Shown here: one piece after another, positions 1 through 11,139 of the stretch
Layout of the letters: every line of letters begins with the position of its first letter
How positions within the stretch are numbered: the stretch's first letter is position 1
Assembly: GCA_033961575.1 (NCBI GenBank)
Contig: CM066738.1
Coordinates: 104,929,478 to 104,993,477, forward strand
Direction of reading: 5' to 3'
Source of the DNA: Aselliscus stoliczkanus
Lineage: Eukaryota > Chordata > Mammalia > Chiroptera > Hipposideridae
Length of the DNA: 64,000 nt
Notes under the pieces: generated by a model
Told to the model about the DNA's origin: nothing
Databases searched by the model: none
What the model saw: only the letters and a program-made list of their open reading frames with translations
Translations under genes and position numbers: made by a program

Positions 1-54
1 ATACTTTATATAGATTTCTCTTTTGCCTGGCCCTTTGCCTACAGTGCTTTATTT

Positions 55-189
55 CTACTACTGAATTTTTTTTTTTTTTTTTTTTTGAGGTCAGTGTCAC
101 TGGCCCTCATATGTGGGATCCGAACTGGGGCCGCTGGCTTCCCAAGCCAGCGCTTAACCACGGCATGACTCGGCAGGCCCTACCACTGA
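55..189 (-). mobile_element. Short tRNA-derived SINE (family A), minus strand, with TSD
   Basis: On the plus strand a T-run (the A-tail) is followed by the reverse complement of a tRNA-like body of about 95 bp, ending in a degraded GGCCGGCC-type 5' end. The body covers about 65-179. An imperfect 10-bp duplication (ctactactga / ctaccactga, 55-64 and 180-189) flanks it. The same body occurs near 5478, 12874 and 38594 and as the head of the long SINE at 48826. Confidence 0.85.
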
Positions 190-424
190 TTTTTAAATAC
201 TCATTAAATCCGGACTATTCTTCCCTCCCTCCCTCTTATGTGAAAGGAATGCTCAGCCTTCTAAACCACTCTTGCAGCATATATTTGAAATTTATTAGAT
301 AGTGCTTTGTTCTGAAAGATGGATTGTTTTTAAAACAACAAAATGAATGTTTTATATAAATTATACCTACTAATTAAAATAAATTGGAATGCATAAAAAT
401 AATTAGTAAAGCCCTTAAATGTCT

Positions 425-606
425 AAAACCCAATCATTTTGGGCCGGCCGAGTGGCTCAGTTGGTTAAGAGCTCTCTCAAGAGTTCGAGCTGAGCTTTGA
501 GAAACAGCTGTTGGAGGCCAGTAGGAGCTGAGTTGCCTTTGAGCTGCCAACAGGTGGCAGGATGACTCAGCTAAAAAAATAAAATAAAATAAAACCCAAT
601 CATTTT
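425..606 (+). mobile_element. tRNA-derived SINE (family B) with 16-bp TSD
   Basis: The body at 441-590 starts GGGCCGGCCGAGTGG, has a Pol III A-box-like stretch (tggctcagttgg), a degraded B box, and an (AAAAT)n tail. A perfect 16-bp duplication aaaacccaatcatttt flanks it (425-440 and 591-606), which implies a recent L1-mediated insertion. The 3' half contains ccaacaggtggcag (547-560), a CTCF-like core shared by other copies. It is not a tRNA gene. Confidence 0.93.
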
Positions 607-699
607 GAAATAATCTGTGTTAATATTAAGATTACATCATTACAGATATATCTCTCTGTACATATAAAGGAAAAATGAGAGACAGGTGATATATAGATA

Positions 700-748
<49 letters not shown>

Positions 749-749
749 T
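700..749. repeat. (TA)n then (CA)n microsatellite
   Basis: About 20 TA units run directly into a short CACACACA tract. Confidence 0.95.
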
Positions 750-831
750 ATGAGTGGATGAAAGTTTGCTGAAATTAAAGAATAACTCAATTTTCTATTA
801 ATTGAGCAGAAAAATAAAATGGAACAAAACA

Positions 832-2202
832 AATTGCTAAAACTGTGATAAATATTTCTTCACAAAATAAAGACATTAATTCCTCTAAAAGTTTACTAAA
901 CTCATTCAGGGCTTGTTGTCATTTTTTAAATTAACGTTTTACTTTAGACCTTGTGGACTGACTACCCACTACGAACATGGGGAAAAATTGCTCTCACACT
1001 TTCTGCTATTTGCCCACTCTTACTGTCCAAATTTGCTTTTTTAAATTACTATTTTTACATAGTCAAGGTTTATAATATTTACCCACATTTCTATAACAAA
1101 TATACTTAAGCATATTTCTCATGGTTATTTAGTGGCAGCTTTGTTGTTTAAATAGATAATTCATTATCCATCTGTTTCTACTCACTGATTTTTTTTTTAA
1201 GTTTAGTCTTATTTGGCTATTTTATTAAGTCATTTTTTCAAGAAGATTCATAGACTTCATTTCCTTGAAGTTTTATATGCATAAATATGTTTATCTATGG
1301 CCTAAAGATGAAAATGGAAATGACCAATATTCCTACCACTTATTCACATTAAAATTCTGTATGTATAAATGTTTAAAACCAGACAGTAAAGAAAGCTATA
1401 ATCTAAAAAGTTATAGCCTCCTTTCCCACCTTAGACATTCTCAAAGTTCAATATTTTTAGTGTTTTTATGTTTCTTTACATATATAGTGGTGTGTATTAA
1501 CTCTGTGGGTGTGTATTTATTCCTTTCATTTTCACACCAAAAATCATTTCCTGCACAAAAAGATTATACTTCACAGTGTTTTGTACCTTGATTTTATAAC
1601 TTAATAATAGCTTTTTGAAGACTTTCTGTATTACCATAAAAAGTCAACTTCACTTTATTTAAAGGCTGCGTGCTTATCAGTTATTTGTTCCTAGTCTTAT
1701 TTTAAAAAAAATCAATTCTTATTGGTGGAGAGATATTCTTGTAAAACTGTGTTGACTTTTCAGTTGTTTTAAGATGATTTAAAAGGGTACTCAGCACTCC
1801 TGTATGTCTCTGAACATCCTGATAGATACTTCTGTTTGCAAGACTGATTGTTTCTACAAGTTATGCTACAAATATACCCGCAAAATGCACATATTTGAGA
1901 AGGAATCCCTGAGATTTGTCAAGAACCCTGCTCAGGATTACTCCTGCTTGAGTCTGGCCAAACACTCATTCATTATGTGATAATTTGCTTTTATAAGGGT
2001 TACATTTTTCATGATATACTGAAACTTTCCAATGAATCCTTTCTCAAAAATCTTAATATATAATGGCTTATTGGAAACACTCTTGGAGATAAAATTATGT
2101 TTGTTCTTTCTTTTTTCCCCCCTCCGAACCTTATTTGATAAGAGACAAAAAGAAAAGAAGTGATAAATAAAGCATGCGTGCCTTTATAGTAATTACTGGG
2201 AT

Positions 2203-2203
<1 letters not shown>
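832..2203. other. Unique AT-rich interval, nothing recognised
   Basis: No convincing gene, RNA or classifiable repeat was seen. The longest plus-strand open frame (1265-1591) has low-complexity, non-homologous-looking content and no context as an exon. Confidence 0.5.
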
Positions 2204-2249
<46 letters not shown>

Positions 2250-2250
2250 A
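2204..2250. repeat. (AC)n microsatellite
   Basis: Uninterrupted AC dinucleotides except one G near the end. It abuts the left terminal repeat of the DNA transposon relic at 2251. Confidence 0.97.
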
Positions 2251-2480
2251 TGCCAAAAAAATGTATACACATTAAAATAAAAGGAAAACTGTGTTAAAAC
2301 TGTAATACACAATATATACCAATAATAAAAGATGGATACAAGTCAGGTTAGACTTCTGCAATTACAAGAGATGCTCAAAGTGGTTACCATCAGTTTCCAG
2401 ACACTTCTGATTACGGCAAACTACTGCTTGAGCAACATTGATCAGTGTCCATTAGTATACATTTTTTTGGCACTCCCAGA
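2251..2480 (-). mobile_element. Internally deleted Tc1/mariner-like DNA transposon with TIRs
   Basis: An 18-bp perfect inverted repeat, tgccaaaaaaatgtatac, occurs at 2251-2268 and as its complement at 2455-2472. Inside, the minus strand encodes the last ~28 residues of what looks like a transposase tail, ending HFEHLL followed by a stop (about 2370-2456). That ending resembles the C-terminus of IS630/mariner-type transposases; the superfamily assignment is inferred. The element is only about 0.22 kb, so the rest of the transposase is deleted. The outermost base pairs are uncertain because the left end is fused to the AC microsatellite. Confidence 0.7.
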
Positions 2481-2539
2481 TATATATTTATATCTGCTAT
2501 TATGGCTCTGCAAGGTAAGCTCTGCAAGTTAAATGACAT

Positions 2540-3530
2540 TTACATATGAAAAATGTTGACTCTTTACTTGGATATTTGGCCTGAAGAAATTCAAACGTTA
2601 CCTTTTTTTAAAAATTAAGGAAATGAACATCCCCTGAAAGTGAGGCAAGTTGTACATTTTCTCTTAAATTTGAACCGTAAGTTGATCAATTTTTTGAGTT
2701 TCTCCAATTTTTAGTGTTGTCTGAAAACAAAGATGTTAATTCCACAATCTAAACTTAACAAAAGATCTCCACAAGCTAAATATCTTCTCTGGCCTTTGTA
2801 AACAGACCCCTCCTAATGCACAGGGGGCTTGGTGAGTTTCCAGGGCAGAAAGAAAACCACCAGAACCACCCAGATGCTATTCCGTCTCTGGGCAGGAGGC
2901 TGGCTTAATTGGTATGAGGGTTACTGTATTCACAAAGATAAGCTTTATTTTCCCATAAATCAAGAAGGATAGGAAAATTAATCATAGTGAAGCATTCTAT
3001 GGTCTTTGTAATATGTTAAGGAAAATGATAAAAGATACTGATTAGCATTAGAATTTGTTAAGTGTGAATATTAAAATAGCTAGAACCCTCTGAAGATATA
3101 AAAGTACTATGACTTCAAAAATGTAAAGAAAAAAGTTGGAGAAACTAAAAGAAAAAACTATGAATTATTATAAAAGAAGATTTTACTTTAATGAAGAACT
3201 GCACAAAGAAAGCTCAAAAATGTTGGTGGAAATAAATTTAAATATATCATAAACTCCCAGCTAGACATCCCCTTAAAAGAAAAAGTCTTGACGATTTTAA
3301 AAAGACTTGAGCAACCTTCATTCCATGATAGTTCACCTAAAAAAATACCACAAAAATATTAATGTAAAATAAAACATCACCAGGGTTAATGAGTATAACA
3401 AAACAGTCACATGGTCTCAAAATTCACCTTACAGATCACTTACTATTACAAAAGCAACTGTAAAATGTGTTACTTAACCTGGTGAAGTGGTCAGAAAGTT
3501 TGAAATCCATAGCTCAGGAAAACAGATGAA
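2540..3530. other. AT-rich interval without a recognised gene
   Basis: Diverged, A-rich sequence, possibly including very old L1 remnants in 3100-3500. No intact frame or recognisable RNA. 2780-2930 is locally more GC-rich, with no identifiable feature. Confidence 0.4.
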
Positions 3531-3534
3531 ATAC

Positions 3535-3960
3535 AACACAAGTGTGGAAATGAATAAGCTTCAGTTGCACACAACAATGGATCAACCTCACAAATATAAT
3601 ACTGGATGAAGGAAAAAAGAAAATTACAAAAAATATACTGTGGCACCATTCACATGAAAACCTAGAGCATGCGATAGTAAGTGATCTAATGTTGTGGGAT
3701 GCTTATGAGCATGAGCACATATGTGGTAAATTTAGGGAAAGGAATGAATGGCAGTTACATATAACATTCTAAATACGACTTATTTCTGAGGAGTGGGCTG
3801 GTAGGGGATCAGAGAGGATATTCAAGGTCAGGGTGAACCTAGGAGACTGGCAAAGTTCTATGTATGTAAGTGCCATGGCGATTACAGGAGTATTTACATT
3901 ATTTTCACAATTTTAGGTATATTTTTGTGTGCATTTATTAACTATTCAAATAGTTTTTAA
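3535..3960 (+). mobile_element. Old L1 3'-end remnant
   Basis: Phrasing typical of the post-ORF2 part of ancient L1 copies is visible: a cold-start acaacaatggatcaacctcacaa motif, then a 'caccattcacatgaaaa' stretch, then 'gaggagtgggctggtagggg'. Diverged, with no TSD found. Confidence 0.45.
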
Positions 3961-4153
3961 TAAGAGAGTATTAAGTACAATGAAATAAAACGAAAATAAA
4001 ACAAAGGATTAGATACTAAAATGAGATTATACTAGTAAATGCAGGTAACTGAAAAATTATGAAACTGAGCCAAGATGTCAATAGCTGAAACTTGCCTGGA
4101 ACGGAAAAGAAAATTGCAGATTACATTACAGGAGTAACAGGATTTTTTCCTCC

Positions 4154-4400
4154 ATGCATTTCAAAGATGCGCAGTACCTCACTACACCAATTACACTCTT
4201 ATTCCTAGAATCTCTCATACAAAAGTTCCCTTACCCACCAATTCTCAGACAGCCCTCCATCAGGTTCAAGTCTGAGCGCACCATGGTGAGATCTCTGCAT
4301 GTGCAGTCCTGCCTTCCATTAAACTGTGAGTTCTCTAACAGCGGGCATCCAATGCAACGCATTCCACATTGCAGAAACTTCATAAATAATTATTGCGTAA
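4154..4400 (+). mobile_element. Possible L2 3' remnant
   Basis: The phrase 'aaactgtgagttctctaacagcgggcatc' (4320-4348) is shaped like the L2 3' end ('ctgtgagctcc..gagggcaggga'). It is very diverged. The open frame across it has no recognisable protein. Confidence 0.35.
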
Positions 4401-4530
4401 TTAAGTGAGCTAATGAATGTGTAAATACATGGTGTAATGAAGGGATTGTAGTTTCTTTTCAGATGATTCAGTAAAATATATTTATGAAGTCGTTTACCAC
4501 TATATTGAAAATTATTTAATATAAAGTCTC

Positions 4531-4555
4531 TTCTCTCTCTCTTTCTCTCTCTTCA
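4531..4555. repeat. (TC)n simple repeat
   Basis: CT-rich tract of about 25 bp. Confidence 0.85.
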
Positions 4556-4599
4556 TTTTTCACAACTTTTTTCCCAGGGGGGTGGAAAGAAAGCATCAA

Positions 4600-5460
4600 T
4601 TAGTCCTCAAAGATATGTTGTGGTTTTTTTTTTTGAGAGATGGCTAATTAATCTAAAAAAGACTGCGCCCATGTACTTTATCTCAACGGTGCTTGCAGTA
4701 ATTTATGAAGGTGTTTATGCACTGGAGGTCTCTTAATAACCCACGGCAGGAGACTCAAAATATCCGTCTCTTGCTTAAGGCACATTAGTATGTCCTGATC
4801 TGCACTCACTTTGAACAAACTGTATCCCTTTAAATATTTAATTTACAAAGCTGTCAGTAGGCATTGCAACTATATGAAAAGACTAAAGGTTTCATTCATT
4901 TTTATGTAAAGCAAGATTATGAAAAGAAAACTGAAGTGGAGATTCCCAATACGCTTTTGGCAGCCTGGAAGCAACAAGCTTCATTTACAGCTAATGAGCG
5001 AGTAGATGTAAAACTAAGCAAAGAAAGGATGCAAGCAGCCGATAGAGAGCACAGGTGATGCCAACAGGTGGCGCGGACACAGCAGGGGCTGGTGATGAAT
5101 GGAACACTGATGGTGGAAAAATATGACCAGGTTCAATAAAAATCAGATGTATTTCAGCACAGCCTACTAAATTCTAGAGGACAGAATCAGAAAGCCATCT
5201 GTGGCCCTTATGATTGATATTGGAAAGTTGCCAGCACTTGAAGACAATGTGATGTTCCTGTCTTATTGAACAAAGATGTCGGTATTAGCCACCCAGGATG
5301 AATAGATTATTTCTAAAATTTTGTGGGACTTCAATGAAAAACCTAGGTATTGGGTGAAAACTGAAAGGGGTATTTGTATGCAGCTAAACAGGTGAGTATG
5401 CATTTTCAGTGGAGCTCAGTAGCACATCGTCTAGGATAAAGAAAGGGCAAAAATGCAAGG
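4600..5460. other. Repeat-free interval with possible regulatory content
   Basis: No transposon signature was recognised. 4640-4860 has a homeodomain-type taattaatc and moderate complexity. 5061-5074 (ccaacaggtggcgc) fits the CTCF core consensus except one base. A 64-codon frame at 4864-5058 has unbiased composition (K/E/Q-rich) but no Kozak, splice or homology support that I can see. Function not established. Confidence 0.3.
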
Positions 5461-5464
5461 AAGC

Positions 5465-5599
5465 ATGGCCGTCTTTTTTTTTTTTTTTTTTTTTGAGGGC
5501 AGTGTCACTGGCCCTCATATGTGGGACCGAACCAGGGCCGCTGGTTTCCCAAGCCAGCGCTTAACCACTGCGCCACTCAGCCGGCCATGGCTGTCTTTT
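5465..5599 (-). mobile_element. Short tRNA-SINE (family A), minus strand, 13-bp TSD
   Basis: The body at 5478-5586 reads T-tail, then gagggcagtgtcactggccc, ending in ggccggct on the complement. The flanks atggccgtctttt (5465-5477) and atggctgtctttt (5587-5599) differ by one base. Confidence 0.92.
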
Positions 5600-6720
5600 A
5601 CTTCTTGATAATAACCCCTGGTGTGTCACCAAAGTCTTAATTCAGTCTTTTACACAGTGAAGTACATCAATATAAAAATGTTTCAAAGCCACAGTGTGCT
5701 AAAAACATGAAGAAGATGTTTCATACACTGTGAAATCCTAATCCTTGAGATAGAAACACAAAGAAAAAAATTAAATATAATTGTGCTCTTTTTTTAATCT
5801 TGAAATAATTCCTTCTACAAACTTTAAATACAATTGTTTTAAGTATTTTAACCACCAAAGTATTACTTAAGCCCTAAATTAAAACTCAGTTTTAAAGATT
5901 GATCATATTTCAAAAATTTAAATTTAGCTTACGTACTACATAACTTTCATGTACACTCTGTACCACTTTTGGAAACTTCTAAGAACTTTGTTGGTGGTTT
6001 CAAAAACAGAATTATTGTAACACTGACTCAGTCAACTCTTACATATCTGGCCCTCCTGTTATATAAATTATAGATCACTAATCATGTGAATCTGGCCCAA
6101 AATTAGCACAGTGGAGTCAAAAGCTCTGTAGATGTGCTCTGGGTTCCCTCATCCTCCATTGATAAAACATGTGTCAGAACTTCAATGTATCGACCTGATG
6201 CAAAATGTAAACTTTGCACAGATTAATTCCTAGATTTCATGCAGTGAAGCAAAAGGCTAAATCCATTATTGTTAAATTTATCATACAAAAACCTTAAGTG
6301 ATACTCTTTTGGTTCTTAGACTATTTCTATACCAGGAATATGTGGAAAATGTTATATATTTTCCAATGAAATTATTTTATGTGTCTAATAATTGATATAT
6401 AAAAATCAGAAAGATTGTCTTAATATTTAAGTGCATTTTAATTGAAATGCATTGATTTAACACATATTTATTCCTCATAGATATGAGGAATGATTCTAGG
6501 AAGGTGACTTTGATTATTAAATGAATATACACACGTGATTCACTGCCTCCTTTTTAAAAACAGCTTGAAACACATTAAGTGTGAGAAATCCTAGTAATAA
6601 TATTGCCATGGGAAATGGATACCTAAAGGTGAAGTACTGGTAATAGGACTGGAATGAAAAATGTGCATTAGAATTTTCAAAATATTTTGCTGTTTATAAA
6701 GAAAGGGAGAAAGAGAGTTC
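5600..6720. other. AT-rich interval, nothing recognised
   Basis: No gene, RNA or classifiable repeat was recognised. A small perfect hairpin (attcctcat / atgaggaat) lies at 6470-6491. Confidence 0.45.
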
Positions 6721-6724
6721 TTTG

Positions 6725-7175
6725 AGAGTTGAATTGCATCCCCTAAAAAGATATGTTGAAGTCTTAACCCCTACTTCCTGTGAATGTGATCTTACTTTGA
6801 GAGAACATTTTTGCAGATGTCATCAAGTTAAAATGAGATCCTTCTAGAGTTAGGTGGTTCTGTAATCCAATACGACTGGTATGCTTGCAGGAAGAGGAGA
6901 AGAAATACAGAAACACACACAATCAAAGACCGAGTGTGTGTGTGACTGGAGCCGGCATTTAAAGTTATACAGCTGTAAGCCAAGGAACACTGAGAATGAT
7001 GATACCCATCAGAAGTTAGGAGAGAGGCATAAAACAGATTTCCCCCCAGGAGAGCCAAAAACCTGCCAATGCCTTGATTTTGGACTTCTGGCCTCCAGAG
7101 CTGTGAGAGAATGAATTTCCATTGTTGTGAGTCACGTAGTTTGTGATCATCATTATGGCAGCCCTAGGAAACTAA
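6725..7175 (+). mobile_element. MLT1-type (MaLR) solo LTR
   Basis: It runs from 'gttgaattgcatcccctaaa' through 'gcagatgtcatcaagttaaa' and 'ttttggacttctggcctcca' to 'gcagccctaggaaacta', the order of MLT1A-like LTRs. It is full-length or nearly so. No internal ERV-L/MaLR body adjoins it, so it is a solo LTR. Open frames on both strands are incidental. Confidence 0.88.
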
Positions 7176-7245
7176 GGGAGAGTTTAAGAAGGTTCCAAAA
7201 CTTCAAAACTAAGTTAAAGTTTAAGTAGCAAACTTCAGTGAAACA

Positions 7246-7600
7246 ATGAAGTTAGCCGAGAGAGTTAGGTTAATTCACAGTGTGACCTTTATTATAAGCT
7301 TACTTTTAGAAATCTTAATGTTTATTCTTTCCAGTCAGATGCAAGAGTTGAAAATATTCAGTGGATATTTTTTCAGGAAGATCTCTTTTATGTTCCAATG
7401 GCAATTGGTACATTTTTATGGCATAGAGGTTACTTATCAAACTACAACTATCTCCCTTTTTTTCCCCTTGTGCTGGGATCATAAGGGTGTTGCCTTCTCA
7501 CCTTTGAATTCTGAGCCAACAGTACAGTGCTGGGACCAAGCAGTGGGCAATAAAGGTTTTTAGATTGGATGAGAGAACAAAAACTGTGCTGTGGAATAAG
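7246..7600. other. Unassigned interval between two LTRs
   Basis: A 105-codon open frame starts at 7246. Its protein is hydrophobic at the N-terminus and has no recognised family. I see no promoter, splice site or neighbour that supports expression. Confidence 0.3.
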
Positions 7601-7614
7601 GCTTTTGAATGACT

Positions 7615-8216
7615 AGTGTGGCCTCTCAAACATAGTCACATCCTAATCCCTGTGACCTGTGACTCTGTTATGTTACATGGCAAAGGGTCAGGAAGAGCTT
7701 TTTTAAATGTAATTAAGGTTTCAGACTTTAAAATAGAGAGCGGTCCCTCACTTATCCAATTTGGTTCAATATAATCAAACAGGCCCTACAAAGCAGAAAA
7801 CTTTCTCCAGCTGGAAATAGAAAAGATGCAGCAGAAAAAGTCAGAGATTTGAAGCAAGTCAAATGCCGCTGGTTGGAAGATAGAGGTGTGGTGTGATGAG
7901 GGTTCCAGGTGGCCCGTAATGGCTGAGAAGTTGTCCAATGGCAGCTGGTGAAGAACCATGGGTTTAGCACCATGACTGCAAGGAACCAGTGTGCTGACCT
8001 GCTAGTCACTTGGGGAGCAATTTCTCCCCCGAGTGTCCTGGTGACCACCCAGGCCCACTGACACCTTGCATTCTGCCATCTAAGATGGGGACAAGAGGAA
8101 TCAGCCAAGCCCACCTGGACTCCTGAACTACAGACACTGAGGTCATGAGTTTGTGTTGTGTTAAGCTGCTGAATTTGTGGGGATGTGTTATAATAGCGGC
8201 AAGGGAAAACTAAAGC
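7615..8216 (+). mobile_element. MLT1-type LTR, diverged
   Basis: The phrases 'tcacatcctaatccctg', 'tacatggcaaagggtca' and 'ttaaggtttcagac' and the end 'ttgtgttgtgttaagctgctgaatttgtgg' follow the MLT1 LTR order. It is older than the copy at 6725. The 120-codon minus-strand frame inside it is incidental. Confidence 0.7.
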
Positions 8217-8299
8217 ATGGGTATTGCTTAAATATTCCGGTGGATAAGAAACTCAAAGAATGTAAAGAAAGCCATGCAAGTCTGAGGATGACATGGTGG

Positions 8300-8520
8300 G
8301 GTTTCCAAGCTAGACTTCCTGTTTTCAAACTGCAGCACTGCCACTTGGCCTTCAGATGTCAGGGAATTTATATGCTCTGCATCTTGGTTTCATTCTTATA
8401 AAATGGAGAAACATTTTCTACCTTAAAAAATACTTGAGAAGATAAATAAATGGCTTGATATAAATAAGAAGCTTACAATAGTGACTGACATATAGAAACA
8501 TAGCACAATAAATGTGTTTC
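8300..8520 (+). mobile_element. MIR SINE
   Basis: MIR-like order: a 'cttggtttcattcttataaaatggagaaac' block, then 'tacttgagaagataaataaatg', then 'agtgactgacatatag...caataaatg'. Confidence 0.65.
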
Positions 8521-10040
8521 TTTATTGCTATCACTTTTATTTAGGGTCAAGGAGAAGATATCCATAGACTAGCATAATAAGTATCTGATATATGCTTATC
8601 AAACAAACAACGACAAAGAATATGTTAATGAAAGAAATGCATTAAAAAATTTATAAAGACGTAGAGAAGTTCAGGCTAGCAAAGTACAACTGAGTTTGAA
8701 GCAAGAGAGAGATTCAAGAAAGACAACAATAAAGGGTTAGAGGCTCCAAAGAAGAGATCTAAACTCATTAAGGGAGAATTTGCAACTGGGCCATTTACAT
8801 ATCATCTGCAGTAACTTTTATGATCCCTTACGTGTCATAGGTGGTCAATAAATATTTCATAAATGACTGATGAAAAAATTGGAGAGGTTTGGATTTGGAG
8901 CCCTAGAGACCCATGTGCTGACGGCTTCAGTGTACTGATATACCACGTCATCACATTGGGAGGAATCTTGGTGAAAAGTGCCTGCTCGGGAGAGTCAAGG
9001 GGGCAGCCAGTGTTTGGAGCTTTAAGAATGTAGATGTGTCACCTGCAGTGAATGTCACAGGATACAGCAAGAACAGGGTGATAACAAATTATGAATCATG
9101 GTCAAGTTCAGGTTGATGTGGATTTTATTAACAGACCATGTGATTTTTTTTGTCTTTTTTTTGACAGTACTTAGCTGTATGGGAGTAGAAAACAAGTATA
9201 GAGAGTGAAAAGCATGCAGTTACTGAGGTGAGAAGTTAAGGCTTCATGACTTAGTCATCAGAGATGCAAAAAGAGTAAGGAAGCAAAAATTCAGAGAGGG
9301 AGGGACAAAGAGACTGAAATAAGTAGACCTGCCAGAGGTTAAGATGAATGTAAAGAACAGGTTATGGCAGTTTACAGGTGTGGAAGAACAGGAAGACAAG
9401 TAACAAGTGAAGATTCCTTTTAAAAAATCTTATAGATGCCAACAATTTGAATGATGACAAGGCCCAAGGCATATATGACATAGATGGACTACATGTAAAA
9501 ATCATTTGTATTAGTTACATTTAGTTTATTATAGAGTAGTGATTATGTCACATATGATAATCAAAATGGGAGTAGAGACAATCTCTGAGCTCAGTATTTA
9601 AATCTTAGCGATGGTGTTACAGCTTCAAGACTGGCTGGTGGAGTTGTTGAATCTGAAAATAAAACTAGAAATCAAAATTCAACCATTTAAAATTATTTCC
9701 TGATTACCCCCCTGCCCATATGATCACCATAATGCTAGGCACGAAAGAGGCAAAGTGTGTTTCCTGATCCCAAGGTGTTTTTTTATGGAGAGAAAGGATT
9801 AGAGTGACCCTCCCCTTTCTCTCAACTGTAAGGCAGAACATTGTCATTTCAGTTTGTAATTGAGAGGTACATGCTGGAAAGTGCTGTCATCTGGAGGAAA
9901 CTAAATTCAATTGATAAAAGACACTATCAGGAATGCTAATGATATACACCCACTTTGCCAAAATGTTTGGTAGGATTACTAAAATTTAACATGCACATAC
10001 CCTATGCCATATCCTTTGTATTCCAACTAAAATGGGTGCC
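8521..10040. other. Mostly unique interval; short L2-like end at 8820-8875
   Basis: 'cataggtggtcaataaatatttcataaatgactgatg' at about 8838-8874 resembles the L2 3' end. The rest (8880-10040) shows no recognised gene or repeat. Confidence 0.4.
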
Positions 10041-10125
10041 TATATTCACTAAAAAATAAAATACAGTTGTGTTCATAGCAGGCTTATTCATAATAGCATC
10101 AAACTGGAAACAATCCTACTATCCC
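10040..10125 (+). mobile_element. Short L1 3' remnant
   Basis: 'gttcatagcaggcttattcataatagc' plus 'caaactggaaacaatcc' matches a segment near the end of L1 ORF2; compare the clearer copy around 52930-52975. Confidence 0.55.
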
Positions 10126-10192
10126 ATGTGGTTTCACTTCTACAATTCTTTCTCTGGGGATTTTGTCCTTCCTGGATTCTCTTACTCCCTAA

Positions 10193-10196
<4 letters not shown>

Positions 10197-10287
<91 letters not shown>
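10197..10287. repeat. (TA)n-(GA)n compound microsatellite
   Basis: About 22 TA units (10197-10240) are fused to about 23 AG units (10241-10287). Confidence 0.97.
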
Positions 10288-10289
<2 letters not shown>

Positions 10290-11138
10290 AAATTTCTAAA
10301 GAAGTAAAATTGACATTTTTATAAGTGCTTTCAATCAGTGGCTCCCACAGTTAATAATACACTATGAAATGTAACTTCTAAATAATGTCTGCAGTTATTG
10401 GAAAAGTATTTTGAATCTTTCTCGTTGCTCTTCTACTCACGGATAAGTTAAAGTAAATGTATGAGTAATTGAACATGTGCTGAGAGAAGTGAGTTTCCTC
10501 AAGTGACAGTGAATCAGGTAGTCAGGGAAGTAGGAGACCCTAGGAGGAAGCAGAGAAAAGCTCTGAAGGACAGCAGGGGTGCCCCGAAACTTTCCTGTCA
10601 CTCAGACAGGACTTGCATCAGGCTGGGTCTATAATGAGAGGAGGACAAGGAATTGGGAGACTGTTGCACTCTGTTGCTTCATCCATCTATATTTCTAAGC
10701 ACCAACCAGCTCCTTTAGCTGAAAATCTCCCTTGGATATGACAAAACAGTAGCTTCCACAGACAGATTGCATTATATCAAATTGAGCAGCTATGACTATT
10801 TTTGAAATCTGCTTTCACTTGGGAAAAAAGTATGCATTATTCCTCCTCAGTTTATTCCTTCTCAAATGTAATAATTTTTCTTCATATTACTTTAGCATAG
10901 GTTCACCTGTGAGTCTGAATTCTATATACTAAGGTCCATAAGCCCTGAAAAGCAGGAAGAAAAGAACTATACCTAGAATTCAGCCTCACAGGTAAAAAGG
11001 GTCTCTCTCTCTCTCCCTCTTCTCCTCCATATATAGTATCGCCAGCTCCTAGGAAAGTTCCTGATGCACAGGTGACAATCAGTAATTTTTTTTTAAAACA
11101 AATTTGTTAAGCAGAGGCTTATAATCACACACCCACAA
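10288..11138. other. Unique interval, nothing recognised
   Basis: Moderate complexity. A short (CT)n tract occurs at 11000-11020. No gene or repeat family was recognised. Confidence 0.4.
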
Positions 11139-11139
11139 A

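Noticed and set aside
441..515. tRNA gene
   Set aside because: A tRNA-like head of a SINE with A-rich tail and TSD; it cannot fold into a proper cloverleaf, and the same body recurs.
632..832. Open frame with Tyr-Ile repeats
   Set aside because: Translation of a (TA)n microsatellite.
2009..2272. Open frame with Val-Cys repeats
   Set aside because: Translation of the (AC)n microsatellite.
4864..5058. Small gene of 64 codons
   Set aside because: No homology, splice or promoter support; composition is unremarkable. Kept only as part of an unassigned interval.
7752..8114. 120-codon minus-strand frame
   Set aside because: Lies within an MLT1 LTR.
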